From the NCBI GenBank assembly GCA_038216465.1, contig JBBQQC010000012.1, positions 1 through 64,000 of the forward strand: a stretch of DNA of 64,000 bases, written 5' to 3'. This document shows positions 8,281 through 17,490 of this stretch, one piece after another. Every line of letters starts with the position of its first letter. Within the stretch, counting starts at the first letter, position 1. This DNA comes from JACCZX01 sp038216465. Lineage in GTDB: Bacteria > Pseudomonadota > Gammaproteobacteria > Burkholderiales > Burkholderiaceae_F. The position numbers were made by a program, and so were the translations under genes. Below the pieces are notes generated by a model. That model made no database searches and was not told the DNA's origin. It worked only from the letters and a program-made list of their open reading frames with translations.

Positions 8281-10785
8281 ATGAACTTGCGCCGCCTGCT
8301 GCAGCAATCTGTGCGAATGACCGCGCGCGACTGGCGCGCGGGGGAATTGCGCCTACTGGCGGCTGCCTTGGTAGTCGCGGTGGCGGCGGTGACCAGCGTC
8401 GGCTTCCTGGTCGACCGCATTCGGCTCGGGCTCGAGCGCGATGCAACGCAGTTGCTCGGCGCGGACCTCGTACTGACTTCGGATATACCAATCGATCCTG
8501 CCGCCATCGCACGTGCGATCGGCGCTCGGCTGCAGATTGCGCAGACGGTGACTTTCCCCAGCATGGCGATCAGCGCTGCCGACGCCGATCGGAGTTCACT
8601 GTCAGCCGTGAAAGCGGTGTCGCCCGGCTATCCGCTGCGCGGCAATTTGCGCGTGGCCGACGCGGACGGCCAGGCCGACCGCATGACGCGCGACATTCCA
8701 TCGCGCGGTGAAGTGTGGGTTGACGGTCAGCTGCTGCAGACGATCGGCGCGAAGCTCGGCGACTCGCTGAAGCTCGGCGAGAAGACGTTTCGGATCGGCA
8801 AGATCATCGCGATCGAACCCGATCGCGGCGCGCAGTTCATCAACTTTGCGCCGCGCGTGATGCTGAACATCGAGGACCTGACGGCCACGCAGCTAATCTC
8901 CAACGGCAGCCGGGTGACGTATCGCCTGCTGGTGGCGGGCGAGCGTGCGGCCCTGCAGGCGTATTCGGATTCGCTGCAGCAGGGCCTGGCTCGCGGCCAG
9001 CGCATCGAAACGCTGGAGGGAGGTCGTCCCGAAATGCAGCGCACGATCGACCGTGCAGAGCGGTTTCTCGCGCTGGTTGCACTGCTGGCGGCGATGATCG
9101 CCGCGGTCGCAGTCGCCGCAGCGGCCCGGCGCTTCTCGCTGCGCCATCTCGACTCGTGCGCAATGATGCGTTGCCTTGGACTCGCGCAAGCCGACATCTT
9201 CCGATTGTTTGCGCTCGAATTCCTCGTGATCGGCCTGGCCGCATGCATTACCGGCATGGCGCTCGGCTACGCGACTCACTATGTGCTGCTCAATGCACTC
9301 GGTTCGCTGATCCGGACCACACTGCCGCAGCCGACGCTGCTGCCGGGGCTGCAAGGGTTTGCGTGCGGTCTCGTGCTGCTGCTGGGCTTCGCATTGCCGC
9401 CGCTGGCGCAGTTGCGCCACGTTCCGCCGCTGCGCGTGCTGCGCAAGGACGTTGGATTGCCGACCGGACGCGTGGCACTCGGGTACCTCGCGGGCTTGGT
9501 AGGCTTCTTCGCGCTGTTGCTGTGGTCGTCCAACGATCTGAAGATCGGCAGCCTGACAGCGGGCGGATTCGCCGGCGGACTCGTTGTGTTTTCGCTAGTC
9601 GCGTGGCTGGTGCTGAAACTGCTGGCACCTTTGCGCGGCTTGACGGGAAAGCTGGGCATCTCGTGGCGGTTCGCGATCGCCGCCGTGCAGCGGCGTCCGG
9701 TCGGCACGATCATTCAACTCGTTTCGCTCGCGGTCGGGCTGATGGCCCTGTTGCTGCTGACCGTGACGCGCACCGATCTGGTCGACGCATGGCGCAAGGC
9801 CGCTCCGCCCGATGCGCCGAACCGCTTCGTGATCAACATTCAGCCGGACCAGGTTGTCGCGGTCGGCGCGCAGCTGACCGCTGCAAGTGTCGACGCGCCG
9901 CTGTTTCCGATGATTCGGGGCCGGCTGATCGAAGTCAACGGACGCAAGATCGGTCCGGAGTCGTTCTCCGGAGATCGCGCGCAGCGGCTGGTCGATCGTG
10001 AATTCAACCTGTCGTACATGACCGACGCACCGACGCACAACCGCATCACTGCGGGGCGCTGGTTCAGCGACGGCAGCAATGAGCTGTCGATCGAGGAAGG
10101 CATTGCGGAGACACTCGGAATCAAGCTCGGCGACGCACTGAAGTTCGACATTGCCGGGCAGCAAGTGGTCGCGCGCGCCACCAGCTTGCGCAAGGTCAAC
10201 TGGGACTCGATGCGCGCGAACTTTTTCGTGATCATGCCGCCGTCCCTGCTGAAAGACATGCCGGCCAGCTATATCAGCGCGTTTCATCTCACGCCCGCGC
10301 AGTCAAACGTTACCGGCGAGTTACTGCGGCAATTTCCAAATCTGACGGTGATCGATATGACCGCGGTGTTCCGTCAGGTTCAGGCGACGATCGACCAGGT
10401 GATTGCTGCGGTCGAGTTCCTGTTCGTTTTCACGCTGGCGGCCGGCGTGCTCGTGCTGTACGCAGCGCTCGCGTCGAGCCGTGACGAGCGCGTGCGCGAG
10501 GCGGCGCTGTTGCGCGCGCTCGGCGCGTCGCGCAAGCAACTGTCCCGCGCTCAGGTTGCCGAAATGTTCTGCATCGGCGGGCTGGCGGGGTTGCTCGCTG
10601 CGATCGGCGCCAGTGTCGTCGGCTGGGCGCTTGCGACCTACGGCTTTGAATTCGAATACCACCTTACGCCGTGGGTGTTCGTCGCCGGAGTCGCCGGCGG
10701 CGCGTCGGCGGCGCTGATCGGAGGCTGGTTCGGGCTGCGTGGTGTACTAAACACGCCGCCGCTGGCCACGCTGCGTGAGGCGTAA
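8281..10785 (+). CDS. FtsX/YbbP-like ABC transporter permease
   Basis: The 834-residue membrane protein follows the MacB/FtsX plan found in YbbP: one N-terminal transmembrane segment, a large periplasmic domain, a first FtsX block near residues 255-400, a second periplasmic domain, and a last FtsX block near 710-830 ending in LRGVLNTPPLATLREA. YbbA/YbbP-type systems are thought to release lipids or hydrophobic compounds from the inner membrane with the esterase TesA. No cognate ATPase lies next to it, which is unusual. The ATG at 8281 matches the family N-terminus (MNLRRLLQQS). Confidence 0.8.
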   Translation: MNLRRLLQQSVRMTARDWRAGELRLLAAALVVAVAAVTSVGFLVDRIRLGLERDATQLLGADLVLTSDIPIDPAAIARAIGARLQIAQTVTFPSMAISAADADRSSLSAVKAVSPGYPLRGNLRVADADGQADRMTRDIPSRGEVWVDGQLLQTIGAKLGDSLKLGEKTFRIGKIIAIEPDRGAQFINFAPRVMLNIEDLTATQLISNGSRVTYRLLVAGERAALQAYSDSLQQGLARGQRIETLEGGRPEMQRTIDRAERFLALVALLAAMIAAVAVAAAARRFSLRHLDSCAMMRCLGLAQADIFRLFALEFLVIGLAACITGMALGYATHYVLLNALGSLIRTTLPQPTLLPGLQGFACGLVLLLGFALPPLAQLRHVPPLRVLRKDVGLPTGRVALGYLAGLVGFFALLLWSSNDLKIGSLTAGGFAGGLVVFSLVAWLVLKLLAPLRGLTGKLGISWRFAIAAVQRRPVGTIIQLVSLAVGLMALLLLTVTRTDLVDAWRKAAPPDAPNRFVINIQPDQVVAVGAQLTAASVDAPLFPMIRGRLIEVNGRKIGPESFSGDRAQRLVDREFNLSYMTDAPTHNRITAGRWFSDGSNELSIEEGIAETLGIKLGDALKFDIAGQQVVARATSLRKVNWDSMRANFFVIMPPSLLKDMPASYISAFHLTPAQSNVTGELLRQFPNLTVIDMTAVFRQVQATIDQVIAAVEFLFVFTLAAGVLVLYAALASSRDERVREAALLRALGASRKQLSRAQVAEMFCIGGLAGLLAAIGASVVGWALATYGFEFEYHLTPWVFVAGVAGGASAALIGGWFGLRGVLNTPPLATLREA

Positions 10786-10841
10786 GGCATTTGGTACTCG
10801 ACTTGCTTGATAGCAGCTGCCCCGTTTAAGAGGAACCTGCA

Positions 10842-11371
10842 ATGGCTGAGCAGCTCGATGATGTGCAAGAGTCCGCAACCTCGGCGCCGGTCAGGCAGCC
10901 GAAACCGCCGCTCAAGAAACAGCAGCAACAGCCGCCCGGGCTGCAGTCAGCGCTTGACCCGGAGCCCCGCTCTGACGCTCCACGCTACAAGGCGGCCGGC
11001 AAGCTTCAGGGCCAGGTTGCGTTGATCACCGGTGGCGATTCCGGGATCGGGCGCGCGGTTGCGACGCTTTACGCGCGCGAAGGCGCCAACATGGCGATCG
11101 TCTATTTGCCCGACGAGCAGTCGGATGCCGAAGATACGAAAGCGATCGTAGAAGCCGATGGCCGAGTCTGCGAACTGATTCCCGGCGACCTGGTCGATGC
11201 TGCTTTTTGCGACGAGGTTGTTGAGCGCACGATGGGCGCATTCCTATGAAGCGGCCCGCGCAGCCGGAAGAACTCGCGCCCGCGTACGTATTTCTGGCAT
11301 CGAACGCCGACTCGTCCTACATCACCGGAACAATTTTGCAGGTCATGGGCGGCGAAACAACCGGCGGCTAG
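10842..11371 (+). pseudogene. YghA-like SDR oxidoreductase with internal deletion
   Basis: The 5' part encodes a typical N-terminal extension (residues 1-50) and a Rossmann start with the NAD(P)-binding motif TGGDSGIGRAVA, and runs to a stop at 11247-11249. From 11248 another frame encodes the family C-terminus: MKRPAQPEELAPAYVFLAS, then a SSYITG segment and a Met-Gly-Gly end. The middle of the protein, including the Ser and YxxxK catalytic region, is absent: more than 100 residues are lost and the frame is shifted. The start has a good AGAGGAA site. The product should be non-functional as a dehydrogenase. Confidence 0.8.
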
Positions 11372-11414
11372 GCGTCGCCCCTGCCGGCGGTAGTGCCGCC
11401 CGTATCATCGCGGC

Positions 11415-12680
11415 ATGATGGAAATCATTGCTGCGATTCTTGCAGCGGCACTACTCGTGGCGCTGCTCGGCTTGTACGCGGCGCTGCGCGCCCGGCGCGA
11501 CACCGGAGTCTCCGCGCGCCTCGACGCGCTGCTGCACGACAACGAACGGCTGGAACGCGAGCTGCGCTCAGCCGTCGATTCTTCGTCCGGACAACTGCGG
11601 CTCGAAACCGGCACGCGCCTGAGTGAGCTGCAAACGCATCTGGTGCAGCAGATGACCGGACTAACCGGGCTCCAGGGGCAGCAGCTGGCCGATTTAACAC
11701 ACCGCATCCAGCTCGATCTGGGCGAAGTTCGCGGCACGCTGCATTCGCAGCTTTCCAGTTTGCAGCAGGGCAACGAGCGCAAGCTCGACCAGATGCGCGA
11801 AACGGTCGAAGAGAAGCTGCAATCGACGCTCGAGGCAAGGCTCGGTGAATCGTTCCGTATGGTGTCGGAGCGGCTCGAACAGGTGCACAAGGGGCTGGGC
11901 GAGATGCAGGCGCTCGCCTCCGGGGTCGGCGACCTGAAGCGGATGCTGACGAATGTGAAGTCGCGCGGTACTTATGGCGAGGTGCAGCTGGCCACGCTGC
12001 TTGAACAAGTGTTGCTGGTTGATCAGTACGCGCGCAACATTGCGACGCGCCCACACTCAACCGAGCGCGTCGAGTTTGCGGTGCGCATGCCCGGGCGTGA
12101 CGGGTCCCCGTGCTGGCTTCCGATCGATGCCAAGTTTCCGGTCGAGGACTACGACCGCTTGCTGACCGCGGTGGAGACCGGCGACGCCGTCGCGCTCGAC
12201 ATCGCGGGCAAAGCGCTTGAGCGCAGCATCAAGGTGCAAGCGAAGATGATCCGCGACAAGTACGTCGAGTCGCCGCATACGACGGATTTTGCGATCATGT
12301 TCCTGCCCACCGAAGGACTTTTTGCCGAGGTGCTGCGGCGGCCGGGCCTCGCCGATTATCTGCACCGCGAATCGCGCACGGTCATCGCAGGGCCGACCAC
12401 GCTCTTCGCCATGCTGAATTCACTACAGATGGGGTTTCGCACGTTGGCGCTCGAGCGGCGCTCGGCGGAGGTGTGGCAAGTGCTGGGCGCCGTCAAAACC
12501 GAATTCGGCAAGTTCGGCGAAGTATTGGCCACGCTGCATCGCCAGTTGCTGAACGCGTCTGACACGATCGACTCGGCACAACGCCGATCGACTCAAATGA
12601 GCAAGGCGTTGAAATCGGTCGAAGCGCTGCCGGCCGAGCAGGCGGCGCAACTTCTGCCGGCGGCGCGGCCCGAGCGGTAG
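11415..12680 (+). CDS. rmuC: DNA recombination protein RmuC
   Basis: The 421-residue protein matches RmuC, which limits DNA inversions and has an endonuclease-like fold. It has an N-terminal membrane anchor (IIAAILAAALLVALLGLYAAL), a coiled coil over about residues 30-150, and the RmuC domain from about 170. Conserved blocks include KSRGTYGEVQLATLLEQ and LPIDAKFPVEDYDRL. Two adjacent ATG codons (11415, 11418) could serve as start. It stands alone between the broken SDR and the stress protein. Confidence 0.9.
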   Translation: MMEIIAAILAAALLVALLGLYAALRARRDTGVSARLDALLHDNERLERELRSAVDSSSGQLRLETGTRLSELQTHLVQQMTGLTGLQGQQLADLTHRIQLDLGEVRGTLHSQLSSLQQGNERKLDQMRETVEEKLQSTLEARLGESFRMVSERLEQVHKGLGEMQALASGVGDLKRMLTNVKSRGTYGEVQLATLLEQVLLVDQYARNIATRPHSTERVEFAVRMPGRDGSPCWLPIDAKFPVEDYDRLLTAVETGDAVALDIAGKALERSIKVQAKMIRDKYVESPHTTDFAIMFLPTEGLFAEVLRRPGLADYLHRESRTVIAGPTTLFAMLNSLQMGFRTLALERRSAEVWQVLGAVKTEFGKFGEVLATLHRQLLNASDTIDSAQRRSTQMSKALKSVEALPAEQAAQLLPAARPER

Positions 12681-12816
12681 AAGCGTGCATCGCATCGCCG
12701 GCTAAGTCAGTGGCAAGGCATGGCTCTTGCCCAATGAGTTTACGCATCACTGATGCGACGCCGTGCTGACAATTTCGCAGTGCGTCGATCCTATCGACAA
12801 CGAAGGGAGAAACACC

Positions 12817-13782
12817 ATGGCCAAGACCATCGTGGGCTCGTTCGACAGCTTTGAGGAGGCGCAAGAGGTTGTGCGCGATCTGCAACAAAGGGGATATTCG
12901 AGAGATGACATCAGCGTTATCGCGAATGACGCCGCCGGCAAGTACAGCAATCAGCCCGCGGGCGGTGGTTCGACCCGAAGCGATCCCGCGTCGACCGTGT
13001 CCGACACCGGGGCCAGTACCGCGACCGGCGCGGCCGCGGGTGGCGTGCTCGGCGGCGCAGCGGGATTGGTCGTTGGCTTGATGGGACTCGCAATTCCGGG
13101 AATCGGTCCGATCGTCGCGGCGGGCCCGATCGCAGCGGCGTTGGCCGGTGCCGGGGTTGGCGCGGTCGCCGGCGGACTGATCGGTGGACTGACTGGCGTC
13201 GGCGTTTCGGAAGACGACGCGGGCTACTACGCCGAGTCAGTCCGTAGAGGCGGTGCGCTGGTGACAGTGCGCGCCGATGATTCGCGCGCCGAAGACGCCG
13301 CGAGCGTGATGCGGAGCCACGGCGCTGTCGATATCGAACGCCGGGCCGAGCAGTGGAAGCAGCAGGGGTGGACGCGGGGATCCTACGGCGCGCTGGGTGC
13401 GACCTCGGATCAAAACTTCGGAGTCGCTTCACAAATGGGTGCCGATACAACGGCATCCGGCATGGCGGTTGCGTCGACTGCATCGATCTGGTCGAACGAT
13501 GAGGATTTCCGCACTCACTACAGCGATTACTTGAGCACGGCCGGCGGCACGTACGAGGATTACGAGCCGGCCTACCGTTACGGCAGCGACCTTGGAAGCA
13601 ATGCGCGCTACCGCGGGCGCGGCTGGTCGGAGATCGAGTCCGATGCGCGCCGCGACTGGGAATCGCGCAACCCGAACGACGGCTGGGAGCGATTCAAGGC
13701 TGCGATCAGACGCGGTTGGGAGCGCACCTCGGATGCGGTCGAGCGCGCCATCCCGGGCGATTCAGATCGTGACGGTCGGTAG
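12817..13782 (+). CDS. YflT/GSP17M-like stress protein with glycine-zipper segment
   Basis: This 321-residue protein opens with the heat-induced YflT/general stress 17M domain (VGSFDSFEEAQEVVRDL). Residues about 65-130 form a long Gly/Ala-rich hydrophobic stretch like a glycine zipper, probably membrane-associated. The C-terminal third is hydrophilic, rich in Tyr, Asp and Arg, and ends in a charged helical segment. An AAGGGAGA site precedes the ATG at 12817. Proteins with this plan are common in soil betaproteobacteria, but the function is not established. Confidence 0.7.
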   Translation: MAKTIVGSFDSFEEAQEVVRDLQQRGYSRDDISVIANDAAGKYSNQPAGGGSTRSDPASTVSDTGASTATGAAAGGVLGGAAGLVVGLMGLAIPGIGPIVAAGPIAAALAGAGVGAVAGGLIGGLTGVGVSEDDAGYYAESVRRGGALVTVRADDSRAEDAASVMRSHGAVDIERRAEQWKQQGWTRGSYGALGATSDQNFGVASQMGADTTASGMAVASTASIWSNDEDFRTHYSDYLSTAGGTYEDYEPAYRYGSDLGSNARYRGRGWSEIESDARRDWESRNPNDGWERFKAAIRRGWERTSDAVERAIPGDSDRDGR

Positions 13783-13794
13783 CGCTTAACCCAC

Positions 13795-13817
13795 GGGCGA
13801 GGCGCAATGCCTCGCCC
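13795..13817 (+). terminator. Perfect 9-bp hairpin downstream of the stress-protein gene
   Basis: GGGCGAGGC and GCCTCGCCC form a perfect 9-bp stem with the loop GCAAT, 12 bases after the stop of the stress protein. No T-run follows, so intrinsic termination is not assured; it may instead stabilise the transcript end. Confidence 0.45.
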
Positions 13818-13822
13818 CGGTT

Positions 13823-13981
13823 ATGAACAGCGACCGACAGGATGGTCAGCGGAGCGGAAAGGCCGTCGGCGTGTATCAGCGGCCCGCGAGTGCGGATCGG
13901 CTACGCAAACTTCGCCGGTGGATACTTCTGTTTGCCGTCGTCGCCAGCGTTGCCAGCTTCTATTTCTTCTTCCGCTCTTAG
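13823..13981 (+). CDS. Possible 52-residue single-span membrane protein
   Basis: An ATG at 13823 opens a 52-codon frame. The N-terminal half is polar and basic. A single hydrophobic segment (WILLFAVVASVASFYFFF, about residues 33-50) follows, with positively charged residues before it (RLRKLRR), the usual signal for an N-in orientation. The frame ends 3 bases before the convergent GST gene. No good ribosome-binding site is visible, so expression is uncertain. The shape, rather than homology, is the reason for calling it. Confidence 0.4.
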   Translation: MNSDRQDGQRSGKAVGVYQRPASADRLRKLRRWILLFAVVASVASFYFFFRS

Positions 13982-13984
13982 TTT

Positions 13985-14671
13985 CTATCGCCGCTGATAT
14001 TGCTTCGCCCCGAACAGAGCCTCTCTTCCCTTATCGTCGAACGGCTTGCGCCGATCGGCAAGCACTTGCACTCCGCGTTTTACCGCCGGGCGTGAATCAA
14101 TGGCGTTGAACCAGCGCCTGACATTCGGAAAGTCTGCCAGGTCGACTCCCTGATTCGCGTACGAGCGCGTCCAAGGGAAGATTGCGATATCGGCGATCGA
14201 ATATTCGTATGCGAAATATTCGGCTTCGCCGAGGCGCCGGTCCATCACACCGTAGAGCCGCTTTGCCTCGTTCGTATAACGATTGACGGCGTACTCTATT
14301 TTCTCGGGTGCGTAAATGCGGAAGTGATGCGCCTGTCCGAGCATCGGACCGACTCCACCCATCTGGAACATCAGCCACTGCAGCGCGATGTACTTGCCGC
14401 GCACATCGCTCGGTAAGAACTTGCCCGTCTTGCCGGCAAGGTACAGCAGGATCGCACCCGATTCGAACAGAGAAATCGGCCGATCGTCGGGACCGTCGGA
14501 ATCGATGATCGCTGGCATCTTGTTATTCGGGCTGATCTTCAGAAAGTCTGGCTTGAACTGGTCGCCTGCGCCGATATCGACCGCGTGCACGTTGTATTTG
14601 AGCCCGCACTCTTCGAGCATGATGTGGACCTTGTGGCCGTTCGGCGTCGGCCACGTGTAAACGTCGATCAA
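13985..14671 (-). CDS. YfcG/YghU-type glutathione S-transferase
   Basis: The 228-residue protein has a thioredoxin-like N-terminal domain and an alpha-helical C-terminal domain. It starts VYTWPTPNGHKVHIMLEE and carries the glutathione-binding stretch MPAIID...LFESGAILLYLA, as in the nu-class/YfcG proteins that act as disulfide-bond reductases. A TTG start at 14671 overlaps the stop of the upstream acyl-CoA dehydrogenase gene by 4 bases, indicating coupled expression. The substrate is unknown. Confidence 0.85.
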   Translation of the reverse strand: MIDVYTWPTPNGHKVHIMLEECGLKYNVHAVDIGAGDQFKPDFLKISPNNKMPAIIDSDGPDDRPISLFESGAILLYLAGKTGKFLPSDVRGKYIALQWLMFQMGGVGPMLGQAHHFRIYAPEKIEYAVNRYTNEAKRLYGVMDRRLGEAEYFAYEYSIADIAIFPWTRSYANQGVDLADFPNVRRWFNAIDSRPAVKRGVQVLADRRKPFDDKGREALFGAKQYQRR

Positions 14672-15891
14672 TTCGCACCCCCGGTCTTGCCAAGCTCGAA
14701 TTTTGCAATCGCGTTGCGATGGACTTCATCGGGTCCGTCGGCCAGCCGCAGCGTGCGCGAGTGTGCATACGCGTAGGCCAGCGGAAAGTCGTCGCATACG
14801 CCGCCGCCGCCGTGCGCCTGAATGGCCCAATCGAGCACATCGCACGCGACGTTCGGTGCGACCACCTTGATCATCGCGATCTCCGCCTTCGCCGCCTTGT
14901 TGCCGACGGTGTCCATCATCCAAGCGGCCTTCAGCGTCAACAGGCGCGCCTGATCGATTCGGCAGCGTGCGTCCGCGATGCGTTCCTGCCACACGCTCTG
15001 CCGCGCGACCGCGGAGCCGAACGCGACGCGGCTCGAGAGGCGCCGGCACATCAGCTCCAGCGCGCGCTCCGCGAGGCCGATCGAGCGCATGCAATGATGA
15101 ATGCGACCCGGCCCGAGACGGCCTTGCGCGATTTCGAATCCACGCCCTTCGCCCAGCAGCAGGTTGGCCGCCGGCACGCGCACGTTCTTGAAATCGATCT
15201 CCATATGACCGTGCGGCGCGTCGTCGTAACCGAACACGCTCAATGGCCGCATCACGTGGATGCCGGGTGTATCCGACGGCACCAGGATCATCGACTGTTG
15301 AGAATGCCGGGGCGCTTCCGGGTCGGTCTTACCCATCACGATATAGATGCGGCAACGCGGATCGCCCGCCCCCGAGATCCACCACTTGCGTCCGTTGATC
15401 AAGTAGTCATCGCCGTCGCGCACGATCGAAGTCTGGATGTTGGTGGCATCACTCGACGCCACCGCGGGCTCCGTCATCACGAATGCCGAGCGAATTTCTC
15501 CCGCCAGCAGCGGCTTTAACCAGCGTTGCTTCTGCTCGGGAGTACCGTAGCGCTCGACGGTTTCCATATTTCCGGTATCGGGCGCAGAGCAGTTGAACAC
15601 TTCCGGGGCCCATGGAACGCGGCCCATCGATTCCGCCAGCGGTGCATATTCAAGATTCGTCAGCCCGGCGCCGTGCGAGGACTCGGGCAAAAACAAGTTC
15701 CACAACCCTGCGGCTCGCGCCTTCGGCTTCAACTCTTCGATCAGCTCGGTCGGAGTCCAGCGGGCGCCGCGTCGCGTGTTCTCTTCGATCTCGCGATAAA
15801 ACCGTGACTCGTTCGGATAGACATGCTGCTGCATGAAGGAGTCGACTCGCTCGCGCAGTTGCTGAACTTTCGGTGAATAGTCGAATTGCAT
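14668..15891 (-). CDS. Acyl-CoA dehydrogenase, ACAD10/11-like
   Basis: The 407-residue flavoprotein has the usual acyl-CoA dehydrogenase plan: N-terminal helical domain, middle beta domain (AFVMTEPAVASSDATNIQ and KWWISGAGDPRC), and a C-terminal helical domain with AHGGGGV. Its C-terminal signature LRLADGPDEVHRNAIAK is that of the ACAD10/ACAD11/LvaC group, which act on 4-hydroxyacyl-CoAs after phosphorylation by an APH-type kinase. Such a kinase is encoded at 20022-21062 on the same strand. The ATG at 15891 begins the family N-terminus; the longer upstream frame is not conserved. Coupled to the GST gene downstream. Confidence 0.87.
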   Translation of the reverse strand: MQFDYSPKVQQLRERVDSFMQQHVYPNESRFYREIEENTRRGARWTPTELIEELKPKARAAGLWNLFLPESSHGAGLTNLEYAPLAESMGRVPWAPEVFNCSAPDTGNMETVERYGTPEQKQRWLKPLLAGEIRSAFVMTEPAVASSDATNIQTSIVRDGDDYLINGRKWWISGAGDPRCRIYIVMGKTDPEAPRHSQQSMILVPSDTPGIHVMRPLSVFGYDDAPHGHMEIDFKNVRVPAANLLLGEGRGFEIAQGRLGPGRIHHCMRSIGLAERALELMCRRLSSRVAFGSAVARQSVWQERIADARCRIDQARLLTLKAAWMMDTVGNKAAKAEIAMIKVVAPNVACDVLDWAIQAHGGGGVCDDFPLAYAYAHSRTLRLADGPDEVHRNAIAKFELGKTGGAN

Positions 15892-15949
15892 TTTCGCAGG
15901 ATAGCTCAGCGCGATTGGCCGACACTTGCACGGGTTTAAAGTACCGGCG

Positions 15950-16924
15950 ATGAAAGCAATCCACTGCGTCGAGTGGGGGGAGCCAAGCAAGCTCGTGCTG
16001 GCCGATCTGCCGCTGCCCGAACCGGGCGCCGGACAGGCGCGCATTCGTATCGCCGCCGCCGGCGTCAATTTTCCTGACGCGCTGATCGTGCAGAAGAAAT
16101 ATCAATTGCAGCCGAAGCTGCCCTTCGTTCCCGGCACGGAGGTGGCAGGAACCGTCGACGCGGTTGGTGAGGGCGTGCACCACTTGAAGATCGGCGATCG
16201 CGTAATCGCGTTCGTCGGCATCGGCGGGTTTGCCGAGTACGTTTGCGCGCCGGCTGCGTTGGCGGTAGCGATTCCGGATGGCGTCAGCGATGAGGTCGCC
16301 GCCGCATTCACGCTGACGTATGCGACTTCGCATCATGCATTGTTCGATCGCGGACAGCTAAGGCCCGGCGAGACGCTGTTAGTGCTGGGGGCGGGCGGCG
16401 GCGTGGGACTGGCGGCCGTTGAGCTCGGCAAGATCGGCGGTGCGCGCGTGATTGCTGCCGCATCGAGTGCCGAAAAGCTGGCGGCAGCGAGGGAGCACGG
16501 CGCTGACGAGGTGATCGATTACGCGCAGACGGACCTGCGTGAAGCGGTCAAGGCAATGACCGATGGCAATGGCGCCGATGTGATTTACGATCCGGTCGGC
16601 GGTCCCGGTACCTTAGCCGCGGTGCGTTCACTGTCTTGGCGGGGACGGCTGCTGATAGTGGGCTTTGCGCACGGTGAGATTCCGCAGATCCCGGCCAATC
16701 TGTTGCTGCTGAAAAGCGCCGCCGCGATCGGCTTGTTCTGGGGTGAATTTGCAAAGCGAGAGCCGAAAGCGAATTTTGCAATGTTGAAAGAGCTGTTCGC
16801 TTGGCTGAAGGAGGGCAAGTTGAAACCGCACGTGTCACACGTCTATTCGCTGGTAGAAACTCCACGCGCGCTGGAAGCGCTGCTCGCTCGCAGCGTCGTG
16901 GGCAAGCTCGTGGTTCGGCCCTAG
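15950..16924 (+). CDS. Zinc-independent NADPH:quinone oxidoreductase (MDR family)
   Basis: The 324-residue medium-chain dehydrogenase/reductase has GVNFPDALIVQKKYQ and FVPGTEVAGTV in the GroES-like domain and the nucleotide motif LGAGGGVGLAA near residue 147. No structural or catalytic zinc cysteines are present, as expected for the QOR branch. The ATG at 15950 gives the standard MKAI start; it is divergent from the acyl-CoA dehydrogenase gene with a 58-base gap. The neighbours suggest an acyl or enone substrate, but this is inference. Confidence 0.85.
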   Translation: MKAIHCVEWGEPSKLVLADLPLPEPGAGQARIRIAAAGVNFPDALIVQKKYQLQPKLPFVPGTEVAGTVDAVGEGVHHLKIGDRVIAFVGIGGFAEYVCAPAALAVAIPDGVSDEVAAAFTLTYATSHHALFDRGQLRPGETLLVLGAGGGVGLAAVELGKIGGARVIAAASSAEKLAAAREHGADEVIDYAQTDLREAVKAMTDGNGADVIYDPVGGPGTLAAVRSLSWRGRLLIVGFAHGEIPQIPANLLLLKSAAAIGLFWGEFAKREPKANFAMLKELFAWLKEGKLKPHVSHVYSLVETPRALEALLARSVVGKLVVRP

Positions 16925-16926
16925 CG

Positions 16927-17490
16927 ATGAGACTTTTTACTGCCTGGTTATTACTCGCATCGATCGGCGTTGCGGGCGCCGCCGAGCGCAGCATCGACAA
17001 GTCGACGATCGTACCGGCTACGCTGGATCAAACGTGGGATGCGTGGACAACACGCGAGGGCATCACGAGCTTCTTTGCGCCGGACGCGAAGATTGAACCA
17101 AGGGTCGGCGGTGCGTTCAACATCTACATCAACCCGCTGGCCGAGCCGGGGCTGAAGGGCGCCGACGACATGCGCTTCATGGCGCTGCAGCCGAAGCAGA
17201 TGCTGTCGTTCGACTGGAATGCACCGCCCAGCTTGCCGGCCGCGCGCCAGCAGCGAACGTTCGTCGTGGTTCGGTTCGCACCCGTCAGTGAAAAGGAAAC
17301 GCGCGTCAGCCTGCATCACACCGGTTGGGGCGAGGGTGGCGAATGGGACAAGGCGTTCGCGTATTTCGATCGCGCTTGGGACAACGTGTTGGGAAATCTG
17401 AAGAAGCGTTTCGAGACGGGCCCGCAGGACTGGAATGAGTGGATGAAGTCGCTGCGAAAAATGCAGGAAGACGCGGCGCAGAAGAAATAG
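16927..17490 (+). CDS. Exported SRPBCC (AHSA1-like) domain protein
   Basis: The 187-residue protein has a short signal peptide (MRLFTAWLLLASIGVAGAA) followed by an activator-of-Hsp90-like SRPBCC fold. IVPATLDQTWDAWTTREGI and FFAPDAKIEPRVGGAF are typical, with HHTGWGEGGEWDKAFAYFD near the end. The fold makes a hydrophobic ligand-binding cavity; an exported form is less common. It begins 2 bases after the oxidoreductase stop and abuts the MoaD-like gene, so the three are probably co-transcribed. Confidence 0.78.
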   Translation: MRLFTAWLLLASIGVAGAAERSIDKSTIVPATLDQTWDAWTTREGITSFFAPDAKIEPRVGGAFNIYINPLAEPGLKGADDMRFMALQPKQMLSFDWNAPPSLPAARQQRTFVVVRFAPVSEKETRVSLHHTGWGEGGEWDKAFAYFDRAWDNVLGNLKKRFETGPQDWNEWMKSLRKMQEDAAQKK

